Below, piece after piece: positions 8,983 to 17,582 of a stretch of 64,000 nt of DNA. This stretch comes from Mycobacterium sp. E1214 (GTDB taxonomy: Bacteria; Actinomycetota; Actinomycetes; Mycobacteriales; Mycobacteriaceae). A program made the translations under genes and the position numbers. The stretch lies in contig NZ_LZJC01000171.1 of NCBI RefSeq assembly GCF_001666755.1, positions 1-64,000 on the forward strand, written 5' to 3'. Positions within the stretch are counted from its first letter, which is position 1; every line of letters starts with the position of its first letter. The notes beneath the pieces were generated by a model. That model ran no database searches. It was not told the DNA's origin and saw only the letters and a program-made list of their open reading frames with translations.

Positions 8983-9992
8983 CCGCGGTCATCCACGTCG
9001 GCCCCGACATGTACAGCTTCGGCGGCACGCAGTCCGTGATCCGGGTGCTGCGCGACCACACGATCGGGGCCGACGACGTGCGCGTCCTGTCGACCTGGAA
9101 CGGCCGGCGGCACGGCAAGAGCTTGCTGCTGACGGCGCGTGCGGGCGCGGCGCTGGCCCGCGCCCCGCGCTCGGCCGTCACACACTTCCACATCTCCAAC
9201 GGCGGGGCCTGGCTGCGCGAAGGGCCGCTACTGCGGCTGGCCCGGGCCCGCGGCTTTCGGGTGGTCGTCACCATCCACGGCTCGGACTTCCCCGCATTCG
9301 CCCGCGCGCGACCGGAATTCGTCGGGTCGACGTTACGCAGGGCAGACCACGTCATCGTGCTGTCGGAGGAGGCGCGCACCGCGGTCGAGGCGGTGGCCCC
9401 CGGCGTGGCGACCTCCGTGGTGGCGAACCCGATCGCGATCGACGCCGACGCGCCCGGTGCCGCGTCGACGCCGCCCGTGGTGCTCTTCGCCGGCACCATC
9501 GGCAGGCGCAAGGGGGTCGACAAGCTGGTCGAGGCGTGGCGGTTGCTGCTCGCCGAGGGCATCGAGGGACACTGCCGCATCGTCGGCGTCCTCGACGACT
9601 ACGTGCCGCCGCAGGTGGAGCGGCTGACCGTCGAGGGCCCGGTGCACCCGGACGACATCCGCGACCTGCTGCGCACCGTGCGGGTGGTCACGCTGCCGTC
9701 CTTCGCCGAGGGGATGCCGATGATCCTCACCGAGGCCCTCGCCGGGGCGCGTCCGTTCGTCGCCACGCCCGTCGGCGGCACGGCCGAAATCGCCTGTGAC
9801 CCCGCGATGTTGGTGCCCGTCGGTGATGTGCCCGCGCTCGCGTTGGCCATCGGCCGGTACCTGCGCGATCCGCAGCTGGCCGAACGCGACGGCCTGCGCG
9901 GTCAGGCGCACATCGCCGCGACCCGCAGTCCGGAGGTCATCGGCGCGCAGCTGCGCCGCATCTACGAGGGCTGCGCCGTTGAAACACGTTGA
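8979..9992 (+). CDS. GT4-family glycosyltransferase
   Basis: The 337-aa protein starts at GTG 8979, overlapping the wzy stop by four bases. The frame is open far upstream but only this start gives the GT-B N-terminus TAVIHVGPDMYSFGGTQSVI, with the acceptor-side glycine loop. The C-terminal half has VVLFAGTIGRRKGVDKLVEAW, HPDDIRDLLRTVRVVTLPSFAEGMPMILTEALAGARPFVATPVGGTAEI, which is the GT4 donor site with the EX7E motif (E of FAEGMP to E of TEA). It should add a sugar from a nucleotide donor to the lipid-linked repeat unit in the cytoplasm. The sugar cannot be predicted. Confidence 0.85.
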   Translation: MTAVIHVGPDMYSFGGTQSVIRVLRDHTIGADDVRVLSTWNGRRHGKSLLLTARAGAALARAPRSAVTHFHISNGGAWLREGPLLRLARARGFRVVVTIHGSDFPAFARARPEFVGSTLRRADHVIVLSEEARTAVEAVAPGVATSVVANPIAIDADAPGAASTPPVVLFAGTIGRRKGVDKLVEAWRLLLAEGIEGHCRIVGVLDDYVPPQVERLTVEGPVHPDDIRDLLRTVRVVTLPSFAEGMPMILTEALAGARPFVATPVGGTAEIACDPAMLVPVGDVPALALAIGRYLRDPQLAERDGLRGQAHIAATRSPEVIGAQLRRIYEGCAVETR

Positions 9993-10926
9993 GCTGCAAG
10001 GGGTGCCGGTGAGCGCCGTCGGCTTCGGCTGCGGCGGCCTGCTGCAGGCGCCGTCGCGCCGGGAGCGGCTGGCCGTGCTCGCCGCGGCGGTGGACAACGG
10101 CATCACGCACTTCGACACCGCCCGGATGTACGGGTTGGGCATGGCGGAGGCGGAGCTGGGCGCGTTCCTGCGCACCGTCGACCGCGACGCGGTGACGGTG
10201 GCCACCAAGTTCGGCATCGGCGTGGGCCCGATGGCGCGGCGGCTGGGGCGGTTTCAGGCGCCCGCGCGGGCCCTGCTGCGGGCGGCGCCGGGACTGCGCG
10301 CCGCGGTCAAGCGGCGCCAGGCGGCGCCGCCGGCGCCCCGGGTCTACGACGCCGTCGGGGCGGCCCGCAGCCTCGACGAGAGCCTCGCCGCGTTGGGCGT
10401 CGAGCATGTCGACATCCTGTTCGTGCACGGGCCGCGGCCCGGCGACGTCGTGGCCGCCGACGAGCTGTGCGGGTTCTTCGAGCGCGCCCACCGGCAGGGC
10501 AAGATCCGCGCGTGGGGGGTCTCGCAAGACGAGGGGCTCGAGGTGGACTTCGCGCGCGACTTCGCCCCGCACGGGGTCAGCCAGGTGCGCGGCGACGCGC
10601 TCACCCCGCCGCCGCGCCCGGCGGACCTCGTTTTCGGCGTGCTCAATTCGGCGCACACGACGCTGACCGCGGCGCTGCGGGCCGACGCGGCCCTGGCCCG
10701 CCGCTGGCGCGACACCTTGCAGCTCGACCCGCTCGCGCCCGGGGTGCTGGCCAGGCTGATCCTCGGATGCACCGCGGCCGCGACCGGGTGCCGAGCCATC
10801 CTGTACAGCAGCACCAAGCCCCGGCGCGTCGCCGAGGCCGCCCACGCGCTGTCGTCGCCGCCCGACCCCGAGACCGTCACGCGCTTCCTCGCCCTCGCCG
10901 CCGACGGCCGCGGCGGTGACAGATGA
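9979..10926 (+). CDS. Aldo/keto reductase family oxidoreductase
   Basis: The 315-aa protein is placed with a TTG start at 9979, overlapping the previous gene by 14 bases; a GTG at 10003 is an alternative. It shows the aldo/keto reductase (beta/alpha)8 pattern: VSAVGFGCGGLL at the N-terminus, FDTARMYGLGMAE with catalytic Asp and Tyr, VATKFGIGVG with the Lys, and VDILFVHGPRP. The family reduces carbonyls with NADPH. Its place between a glycosyltransferase and a GMC-type oxidoreductase suggests redox tailoring of a sugar in the repeat unit, which is inference. The stop codon overlaps the next start (ATGA). Confidence 0.8.
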   Translation: MKHVELQGVPVSAVGFGCGGLLQAPSRRERLAVLAAAVDNGITHFDTARMYGLGMAEAELGAFLRTVDRDAVTVATKFGIGVGPMARRLGRFQAPARALLRAAPGLRAAVKRRQAAPPAPRVYDAVGAARSLDESLAALGVEHVDILFVHGPRPGDVVAADELCGFFERAHRQGKIRAWGVSQDEGLEVDFARDFAPHGVSQVRGDALTPPPRPADLVFGVLNSAHTTLTAALRADAALARRWRDTLQLDPLAPGVLARLILGCTAAATGCRAILYSSTKPRRVAEAAHALSSPPDPETVTRFLALAADGRGGDR

Positions 10927-12599
10927 TCCGGGAGGACTTCACCGACGGCGCGACCATCGAGACCGACGTGGCGGTCGTCGGGGCCGGCGCGATCGGCATC
11001 GCGACCGCGCTGGAGCTCGCGCGGGCGGGCGTGCGGGTGGCGCTGATCGAAAGCGGACTCGAGCGGACGAGCCCAGCGGCCCAAGACCTGTCGACGCTGG
11101 ACTCGCGGCAGGACGACGAGCTGCACGCGCGCAGCGAGCTGATGATCCGCCGCCAGCTGGGCGGGACGACGGCGCTGTGGGGCGGCCGCTGCGTCGCATT
11201 CGACCGCATCGACTTCGAGGAGCGGCCCCTCACGGCGCAGGCGCCCTGGCCCATCGGCTACGACGACGTCGCGCCATACCTGCAGCGCGCCTGCGACTGG
11301 GCGGCGTGCGGACGGGCGGTGTTCAACGCGCGCGACGTGCCGGAGCTCGCCCGGCACGACCTGGTGGCCGGCCTGCCCGACGGTGAGGTCCGCACAACGG
11401 ATCTCGAGCGGTGGGCGCTGCCCACCCGGTTCGGGCGCCAGTACCGCCCGGCGCTGCGCGTCGCCGAGACGTTGACCGTGTGGACGGGCCTGACGTGCAC
11501 CGAGATCGTCACGGCCGGGGACCGCGTCGGCCATCTCGTCGTCAAGTCGCTCGACGGCCGGCAGGGCCGGGTGGTCGCCGCCGACTACGTGCTCGCAACG
11601 GGGGGGTTGGAGGCGACGCGGCTGCTGCTGGCCTCCGGCGAGCTGGGCAACGCGGGCGGGCACCTCGGGCGCTGGTACATGTCGCACGTCGAGGGCCGCG
11701 TCGCACGCGTGCACTTTCGCACCGACGACGTCCGCTACGGCTACGAACGCGACGGCGACGGAGTCTACGTCCGGCGGCGGTTCACCTTCGACCCGCGGCT
11801 GCAGCGCGAGGCGGGGATGCTCAATGCCGCTATCTGGCTGGTCAATCCGCCGATCAGCGACCCGAGCCACGGCAGCGGGATCTTGTCGGGCGTCTACCTG
11901 ACGCTGATCTCGCCGGTCGGGCGGTTCCTGCTCGCCGAGGCGATCCGCGCCAAGCACACGCACACCGACGGCCCGCCGCGCGTCCTGGCGCACCTGCGCA
12001 ACATCGTCCGGGATCTCTTCGGCTCGCTGCGGTTCGCCGTCACCTTCTCCTACGCCCGCTTCCTGCGCCGCGGCCGCAAGGCGCCGGGCTTCTTCGTCAA
12101 GAGCGCCGACAACCGCTACCTGTTGCACTATCACGGGGAACACCTGCCGCACTGGGAAAGCCGGGTCGAGCTGGCCGACGACCGCGACGCGCTCGGCATG
12201 CGCAGGCTGCGCACCCATATCCACTTCTCCGACGCCGACTACGCCAGCGTGCGTGCGGCCATCGCCGTCATCGACGCGCACCTGCGGCGGCACGGTGTCG
12301 GGCACGTGGAGTGGCTCACCGACGACGTCGAGGGCGCGGTGCGCGAATTTCTGCGCGGGCACGCCGGCTACCACCAGGCCGGGACGACCCGCATGTCGCG
12401 GACCCCGGACGGCGGCGTCGTTGACGCCGACCTGCAAGTCCACGGGGTGCGCGGCCTCTACGTCGCGAGCACCTCGGTGCTGCCGACGTCCAGCCAGGCC
12501 AATCCGACGCTGCTGGGCATCGCTCTGGGCGTCCGGCTGGCGGACCGCCTCGCCGCGGCCCGAAAGGGTTGCGAAGCAACGCAACCCAGGACCGCGTGA
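10923..12599 (+). CDS. GMC-type FAD oxidoreductase
   Basis: The 558-aa protein starts at ATG 10923, overlapping the aldo/keto reductase stop by four bases. TDVAVVGAGAIGIATALELARAGVRVALIESG (about 15-46) is an FAD-binding Rossmann motif. RRQLGGTTALWGGRC follows, the flavin-binding loop of GMC enzymes. The C-terminus GYHQAGTTRMS and VASTSVLPTSSQANPTLLGIALGVRLAD is the GMC C-terminal domain, with the His of the active site. GMC enzymes oxidise alcohol groups of sugars and related compounds. It is the last gene of the plus-strand unit and converges with the next gene, with only 5 bases between stops. Sugar oxidation during exopolysaccharide synthesis is inferred. Confidence 0.8.
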   Translation: MIREDFTDGATIETDVAVVGAGAIGIATALELARAGVRVALIESGLERTSPAAQDLSTLDSRQDDELHARSELMIRRQLGGTTALWGGRCVAFDRIDFEERPLTAQAPWPIGYDDVAPYLQRACDWAACGRAVFNARDVPELARHDLVAGLPDGEVRTTDLERWALPTRFGRQYRPALRVAETLTVWTGLTCTEIVTAGDRVGHLVVKSLDGRQGRVVAADYVLATGGLEATRLLLASGELGNAGGHLGRWYMSHVEGRVARVHFRTDDVRYGYERDGDGVYVRRRFTFDPRLQREAGMLNAAIWLVNPPISDPSHGSGILSGVYLTLISPVGRFLLAEAIRAKHTHTDGPPRVLAHLRNIVRDLFGSLRFAVTFSYARFLRRGRKAPGFFVKSADNRYLLHYHGEHLPHWESRVELADDRDALGMRRLRTHIHFSDADYASVRAAIAVIDAHLRRHGVGHVEWLTDDVEGAVREFLRGHAGYHQAGTTRMSRTPDGGVVDADLQVHGVRGLYVASTSVLPTSSQANPTLLGIALGVRLADRLAAARKGCEATQPRTA

Positions 12600-12604
12600 C
12601 GGGT

Positions 12605-13663
12605 TCAGCGCCGGCGCGCCAACACCCCGGCGATCACCTCGAGGATGCGCTGGGCGACGATGTCGACGTCGCAGCGCCGCGCGTAGTGCCGCGCCGCCTG
12701 CGCCCCGAGCTGCGCGGCGGCCCCCGGGTCGGCCAGTAGGTCGAACGCGGCGGCCAATCCGGCCACGTCGTCGACGCCGACGGGATCGCAACCCGGTGGC
12801 TGGTATTCGGGCAGGGCGCCCGCGGTGGACACGATCGGCATCACGCCCAGCTGCATCGACAGCACCTGCACGCCGCTCTGCGAGGCGCGCCGGTAGTGCG
12901 AGATCGAGCCCTTCGCCGCGGCGAGCGTCGGGATGACGTCGGCGTAGCGGTAACTGCCGGTGCGCCACCGGGTGTGCTTCGGCAGCGCCGCCGGGTCGAG
13001 CGACCCGCCACCGATGAGGACCAGATCGTCGCCGCGCCAACCGCCGCCGCCGACGTGCCGTTGCCAGGCCTCGAGCACGACGTCGACGTTCTTGTACGGG
13101 TTGAGGCGGCCGAACATGACGAAGTCGCGCCGCCCCTGCGGCCCGACGAACGGCGGCACCCGCGGCGGGTCGATGTCGCTGGCCAGCGGCACCACGTGCA
13201 CGGCCGTGCCCGCCACGTCGCGGCGCCCGGCCACGCCGGCCGCCACATAGTCGCTGTAGGTGATCGTGGCCGCCGAGCGGGCCCCCCAGCGGTCGAAGAC
13301 CGCGCGCTCGTAGCCCGGCGTCTGCTCACCCGGGTCGTGCGGTTGGTCGTCATGCACCACCTGGATGCGTGGCGCCCGCCCGGCAAGCGCGATCCAGCGG
13401 GGATCGCGGACGATCTCGGCGATGACCACGTCGGGCCGGTAGCGCCGTATCCGGCCCCACGCCCGCAGGGTCGGCGGCCAAGTCGACGCGGTGCGGAACC
13501 GCGGATCGAGCACCAGCTCGTAGTCGCGGGCGGCGTCCGACTCGGGATGCCGGTCGGAGGTCACCAACAACACGTCGGCGCCGGCCCGCTGCAACGCCTC
13601 CGCCTGCACCCGCACCGCCGGCCGCGTCCATGGCGAAAGCCACAGCACCCGAGGCGAAGTCAC
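12605..13663 (-). CDS. GT4-family glycosyltransferase
   Basis: The 352-aa protein starts at GTG 13663, overlapping the upstream methyltransferase stop by four bases (GTGA). The frame stays open upstream but the sequence there is compositional shadow. The N-terminal Rossmann half has PRVLWLSPWTRPAVRVQAEALQRAGADVLLVTSD. The C-terminal half has VMFGRLNPYKNVDVVLEAW, RYADVIPTLAAAKGSISHYRRASQSGVQVLSMQLGVMPIV and then STAGALPEY, a GT4-like donor domain in which the EX7E motif is degraded. It forms a two-gene unit with the methyltransferase and is convergent with the GMC oxidoreductase gene. Sugar and acceptor are unknown. Confidence 0.75.
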   Translation of the reverse strand: MTSPRVLWLSPWTRPAVRVQAEALQRAGADVLLVTSDRHPESDAARDYELVLDPRFRTASTWPPTLRAWGRIRRYRPDVVIAEIVRDPRWIALAGRAPRIQVVHDDQPHDPGEQTPGYERAVFDRWGARSAATITYSDYVAAGVAGRRDVAGTAVHVVPLASDIDPPRVPPFVGPQGRRDFVMFGRLNPYKNVDVVLEAWQRHVGGGGWRGDDLVLIGGGSLDPAALPKHTRWRTGSYRYADVIPTLAAAKGSISHYRRASQSGVQVLSMQLGVMPIVSTAGALPEYQPPGCDPVGVDDVAGLAAAFDLLADPGAAAQLGAQAARHYARRCDVDIVAQRILEVIAGVLARRR

Positions 13664-14490
13664 GGCAGGGCCCGGCCCTGATCGGGCTGTAAGAAGGTGT
13701 CCGCGTCGGTCCACATCCGCGTCTGGAGGCCGCGCCGCGGCAATGCTTGCAGGGCGCCGGTGATCCGCGGCGAGGCGAGCAGCCGCCACACCAGCGGGTT
13801 CATCTTGGCCCGCGTCCAGACGTGAATCCCCATGCCCCCCAACGCCCACCACCGGGTCTTGGAGGTGTGGAAGTCCATGCCGAATCGCTTGCCGATGAGC
13901 TCCAGCGTCGAGCGTTGGTAGAAGGTGATGTGCTGGCCGGTGGCGAACGCGTAGTACATCCACTCCCGCGGATCCGGGGGCGCACCGGCGAACATCTCCG
14001 TGGTGAAGATGATCGTGTCGGTGCCGGTGGTGTCCAGCAGCTCCGCGACGAACGCGACCGGGTCGGCCAGGTGCTCGAGCACCTCGAAGGCCGTGACGGC
14101 GGTGTAGGGGGCGCCCGGGCCGGCCTCGGCCTCGAAGCCCTGCGCCGTCAGGTTGGGCGAGTACTTGTCGGTCCAGTAGAAGTCGTAACCGATGTCGCGC
14201 ATCAGGCGGGTGAACACCCCGTAGCCCCCGGCCGCGTCGAGGTAGCGGCCGTCCCGGTCGAATAGGAAGTACAGCAACACCGAGACCGCCCGGGCGAGGT
14301 ACTGGTTACGCCACAGCAACGTGGTGTCCGCCGCCGCCACCGGGCTGGCATAGGCCTCGTCCAGCCAGAACGGCTCGTCGGTTTGCAGGCCGCCGCAGTT
14401 GCCGCAGAAGTGATAGTGGGTCTGGTATTTGCCCAGCACCTGGTGCGAGAACGCCGGGGTGGTGCCGGAACTGCAGATGCGGCACAGCAC
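13660..14490 (-). CDS. Class I SAM-dependent methyltransferase with N-terminal zinc-ribbon-like motif
   Basis: The 276-aa protein starts at GTG 14490. Its first 35 residues carry two CxxC pairs, CRIC (3-6) and CGNC (29-32), a zinc-binding head seen in sugar C-methyltransferase relatives. The SAM-binding part follows with GRYLDAAGGYGVFTRLM, a FYWTDKYSPN strand end and TAVTAFEVLEHLADP, the Methyltransf_23 pattern. It most likely methylates a sugar or sugar-linked intermediate of the polysaccharide. The gene is the first of a two-gene unit with the GT4 gene and is divergent from 14744-15607. Confidence 0.8.
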   Translation of the reverse strand: MLCRICSSGTTPAFSHQVLGKYQTHYHFCGNCGGLQTDEPFWLDEAYASPVAAADTTLLWRNQYLARAVSVLLYFLFDRDGRYLDAAGGYGVFTRLMRDIGYDFYWTDKYSPNLTAQGFEAEAGPGAPYTAVTAFEVLEHLADPVAFVAELLDTTGTDTIIFTTEMFAGAPPDPREWMYYAFATGQHITFYQRSTLELIGKRFGMDFHTSKTRWWALGGMGIHVWTRAKMNPLVWRLLASPRITGALQALPRRGLQTRMWTDADTFLQPDQGRALP

Positions 14491-14743
14491 GCTATCGAGC
14501 CTTCCCCGAACGGGTCCCGCGCTGTCAGCAAACGCGAGACGGACGGTTCGAACCTACGGCACACGGCGCGCGGTGGGCAAGCGTTCGGCGGTGTCCACCG
14601 GACGCAGGAAGCGGTTGGGAAGGAACGGCATTGGCGAGGCCTGGCGTCCCTCGCGGCAAATCACCGGCGTGGCAACTCCTTGCTGGTAGCTTTATGGTCC
14701 ACTCGAGCATCCGGGAAAGAGGCGCTGCGGAGATGACCGCCCG

Positions 14744-15607
14744 ATGAGCAGCAACGCGACGCCCTCGGCCCGGCAGCGGGTCAAGCAGCGGGTGCGGCGC
14801 GTCCTGGGCACCGAAACGCTGGAGCAGCTCAAGGATCTGGTGCTGTTCGACCATTCACAGTCCCGCAAGGCCGAGCACCCCAACCCGTTGAACCGCGCCG
14901 GGCGCAAGTGCTTCTCGTCGACCGACCAGGACGGGATCACCCTGGAGATCCTGCGCCGGATCGGGTCGCTCGACGACGGGGTGTTCGGCGAATTCGGGGT
15001 GGGTGACGGCACCGAGAACAACACGCTGATCCTCGCCGCGCTGGGCTGGAAGGGATTCTGGGTCGGCGGCCAGGATTTGGCGGTCGACCCCGGCGACAAC
15101 CCGCGCTTCACCTACGAGAAGGCGTGGATCACCGCCGCGAACATCCTGGCCCTGAGCCGGAAGTGCCTGCGGGCCATCGACGCCACGACCGTCGATGTCG
15201 TGTCGCTGGACCTCGACGGCAACGACATCTACCTCGTGGAGACCTTGTTGGCGGGCGGGGTGCGCCCGAAGCTGTTCGTCGTCGAATACAACGGCAAGTT
15301 CCCGCCCCCGGTGCGCTTCCAGATCGCCTACGACCCGCAGCACGTCTGGCAGTCCGACGACTATTTCGGGGCGTCGCTGGCCAGCTTCGCCGCGCTGTTC
15401 GCCACCTTCGACTACCGGCTGGTCTGCTGCAACGCCCATTCCGGTTCCGACGCGTTCTTCGTCGACGCCGCCTTCGCCGAGCGCTTCGCCGACGTCCCCA
15501 CCGACATCGCCCAGCTCTACGCCGAACCGCGCTACTTCCTCTACGGCGGATTCGGCCAGCACCCGACGTCGCCGCGGACCGTGGCGAAAATCCTCGGCGG
15601 GCGCTGA
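14744..15607 (+). CDS. Rossmann-like protein, possible FkbM-type methyltransferase
   Basis: The 287-aa protein starts at ATG 14744. The central region has DGVFGEFGVGDGTENNTLILAALGWKGFWVG, which looks like the glycine-rich SAM loop of a class I methyltransferase, and TTVDVVSLDLDGNDIYLVETLL, like the acidic end of strand 4. FkbM-type sugar O-methyltransferases share this general form, but the match is by eye. A five-codon ORF (14733-14747, ATG ACC GCC CGA TGA) ends on the start codon, suggesting coupled translation. The gene converges with the next one, with 4 bases between stops. Confidence 0.5.
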   Translation: MSSNATPSARQRVKQRVRRVLGTETLEQLKDLVLFDHSQSRKAEHPNPLNRAGRKCFSSTDQDGITLEILRRIGSLDDGVFGEFGVGDGTENNTLILAALGWKGFWVGGQDLAVDPGDNPRFTYEKAWITAANILALSRKCLRAIDATTVDVVSLDLDGNDIYLVETLLAGGVRPKLFVVEYNGKFPPPVRFQIAYDPQHVWQSDDYFGASLASFAALFATFDYRLVCCNAHSGSDAFFVDAAFAERFADVPTDIAQLYAEPRYFLYGGFGQHPTSPRTVAKILGGR

Positions 15608-15611
15608 CGCC

Positions 15612-17582
15612 TCAGAAGCGTTGGGCGCCAACGTCGTCGAGGACGGCGCCGATCGCCTCGAGGTAGGCGTCGGTCATCGCCTCCACGGTGTAAAGCCGCC
15701 GCATCCGCTCGAAGCCGCGGCGCCCCACCGCGGGCAGGGCGGCGGGGTCGGCGAGGATCGCGGCCAGGCAGTCCCGCCAACCGCGCACCGACACGTCGTC
15801 GACGAGGAACCCGGCGGCGCCGAAGTCGAGCATCTCCGGGACGGCGCAGATGGCCGACGCCGCGACGGGCACCGCCCGGGCCATCGCCTCGAGGATCACC
15901 AGGGGGAACGCCTCGGAGCGGCTGGGCACGCACAGCAGGTCGGCGTCGGCCAGGGCGGGCCCCGGGCCGGGCGACCAGCCGCGCCAGTGCACTCGGTCGC
16001 GCAGCGCGGCCGGGGTGCGGGCCTGCAGCCGCTCCCGGTCCGGGCCGTCACCGAAGATGGACAGCCGCCACGGCAGGTCGGCCAGTTCGCCCAGCGCCTC
16101 GACCAACACGTGCGGGTTCTTGTGCTCGAGGATGCGCGACAGCATCACCAGATGCGGGGCATCGGCGGCGTCGCGGGTCCGCGGGGCGGGTTCACCGGTC
16201 AGGGCGACACCGTTGGGCGCGGTGAACCGCCGCCCCCGCAGGCGGTGCTGGGCGGCCAGCATCTCCCAATGCCGTTGCGCGAGAACGATGAAGCCGTCCG
16301 CCCGGCACATCGCGGCGGTCAACGGCCGCGAGTAGATGGGCCGATCCTCCTCGGGCGGGACGTGGGGCGCGACCAGCCAGCGCCGGTCCCGCCCGGCGGC
16401 GCGCCACAGCGTGGCGAAGCCGGCCTCGGTGTTGGTGTCGGCCGTGATGAGCACGGCCGGGCCGCGGGGGATGTCGACGATCGGGGCCCACCAGGGTTGG
16501 CGCACCACGCGCACGGTGGCCGGGATCTCGGCGATCAACGGGCCGAACCGCTGCATGCACACGATGGTCACCTGGTAGCCGCGCCGGTCCAATTCGGTTG
16601 CCAGCAGCGCTTTTTGGCGCTCGGCGCCGCCGTGCACCAGGCGGTTGGTGCTGATCACGATGCTCGGCGTCCCGGTGCGCCGCGGCGCCGGGCGGGGCCG
16701 CCGCGCCAGCGCGGTCGCGGCCAGATACGCATCGGCGTGGTGGACGCCGCGCTGATGCTCGAGCAGCAGCGCGGTGTTGGCGCGTACCAGGTCACCCACG
16801 CGGTCGCGCTCGGCGCCCGTGCCGACACCCGGGTCGCGCCGGACGGCGCCGAGCTCGTCGGCGAGCAGGATCCGCCAGCCGGCCGCGCGGGCGCGGGCCT
16901 GCCAGTCGGCCGTCTCCCCGTGCACGAAGAACTCCTCGTCGAAGCCGCCGACGCTGTTCCACGCCGCGCGGCTGATCGCCAGGCACGCGCCGCTCACGTC
17001 GCCCTCGAGGGCCGCCGTCTCCCGCGGCTGCCTGCCATAGTGTCGCGAGAGCGGCGTGCCGCGCAGCGCCGCGTCGTACCCCGCGGCCGAGGTCAGCGCC
17101 CGCAGCAGGGTGGGCGGGCGGCTGGCGTTGTCCCACGGCGCTTCTGCGGCCGCGGCGTCGTCGCGGGTCATCGGCGCGACCGCTGCCACCTTCTCCCGGC
17201 GCAGCAACTCGCGGGTCCGCTGCAACGGCCCCAGCAGCCGAGCGCCGGGTTTGAGCACCAGCAGGTCGGCGCCGGCGGGCGTGCGATCCACCAACGCGTT
17301 GACTGCCGCGGCGAAGCCGATGTTGGCCGACCCCAACACCCAGTCGACGTGCGGGTACGCCGCCGCCAGCTCGCGGCGGCCGGGGTAGTCCGCTCCGCTG
17401 TTCTCGTAGACGTGAATCGGCACGCCCGGCAGGTGTTCGGCCGCGCTGTCCAGGCAGACCCGCAGCGCGTCGTGGCTTCGGTACCCGACGACCAGCGCCG
17501 CGAGCGAACGGGTGCCGGGCGGCCCGGCGTCGCCGCCGGCCGGGCGCCGCAGGTACGTCCGGTCCAGTTCCTGGCGCGTCAT
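15612..17582 (-). CDS. Two-domain glycosyltransferase, GT2-like followed by GT4
   Basis: The 656-aa protein starts at ATG 17582, overlapping the flippase stop by four bases (ATGA). Residues about 20-260 form a GT2-like (GT-A) domain: SLAALVVGYRSHDALRVCLDS, a GSANIGFAAAVN segment, and GACLAISRAAWNSVGGFDEEFFVHGETADW, the rhamnosyltransferase-like pattern. Residues about 300-656 form a GT4 domain: STNRLVHGGAERQKALLATEL, VMLSRILEHKNPHVLVEAL, and LCVPSRSEAFPLVILEAMARAVPVAAS with EX7E. Each domain could add one sugar, so the fusion may make two sequential linkages of the repeat unit. It is the last gene of the wbaP-wzx unit. Confidence 0.85.
   Translation of the reverse strand: MTRQELDRTYLRRPAGGDAGPPGTRSLAALVVGYRSHDALRVCLDSAAEHLPGVPIHVYENSGADYPGRRELAAAYPHVDWVLGSANIGFAAAVNALVDRTPAGADLLVLKPGARLLGPLQRTRELLRREKVAAVAPMTRDDAAAAEAPWDNASRPPTLLRALTSAAGYDAALRGTPLSRHYGRQPRETAALEGDVSGACLAISRAAWNSVGGFDEEFFVHGETADWQARARAAGWRILLADELGAVRRDPGVGTGAERDRVGDLVRANTALLLEHQRGVHHADAYLAATALARRPRPAPRRTGTPSIVISTNRLVHGGAERQKALLATELDRRGYQVTIVCMQRFGPLIAEIPATVRVVRQPWWAPIVDIPRGPAVLITADTNTEAGFATLWRAAGRDRRWLVAPHVPPEEDRPIYSRPLTAAMCRADGFIVLAQRHWEMLAAQHRLRGRRFTAPNGVALTGEPAPRTRDAADAPHLVMLSRILEHKNPHVLVEALGELADLPWRLSIFGDGPDRERLQARTPAALRDRVHWRGWSPGPGPALADADLLCVPSRSEAFPLVILEAMARAVPVAASAICAVPEMLDFGAAGFLVDDVSVRGWRDCLAAILADPAALPAVGRRGFERMRRLYTVEAMTDAYLEAIGAVLDDVGAQRF

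Noticed and set aside
10344..13040. 898-codon minus-strand open frame over the aldo/keto reductase and GMC genes
   Set aside because: It is antisense to well-supported genes and its product is Arg/Ala/His-rich without domains, as expected for GC-rich antisense shadow.
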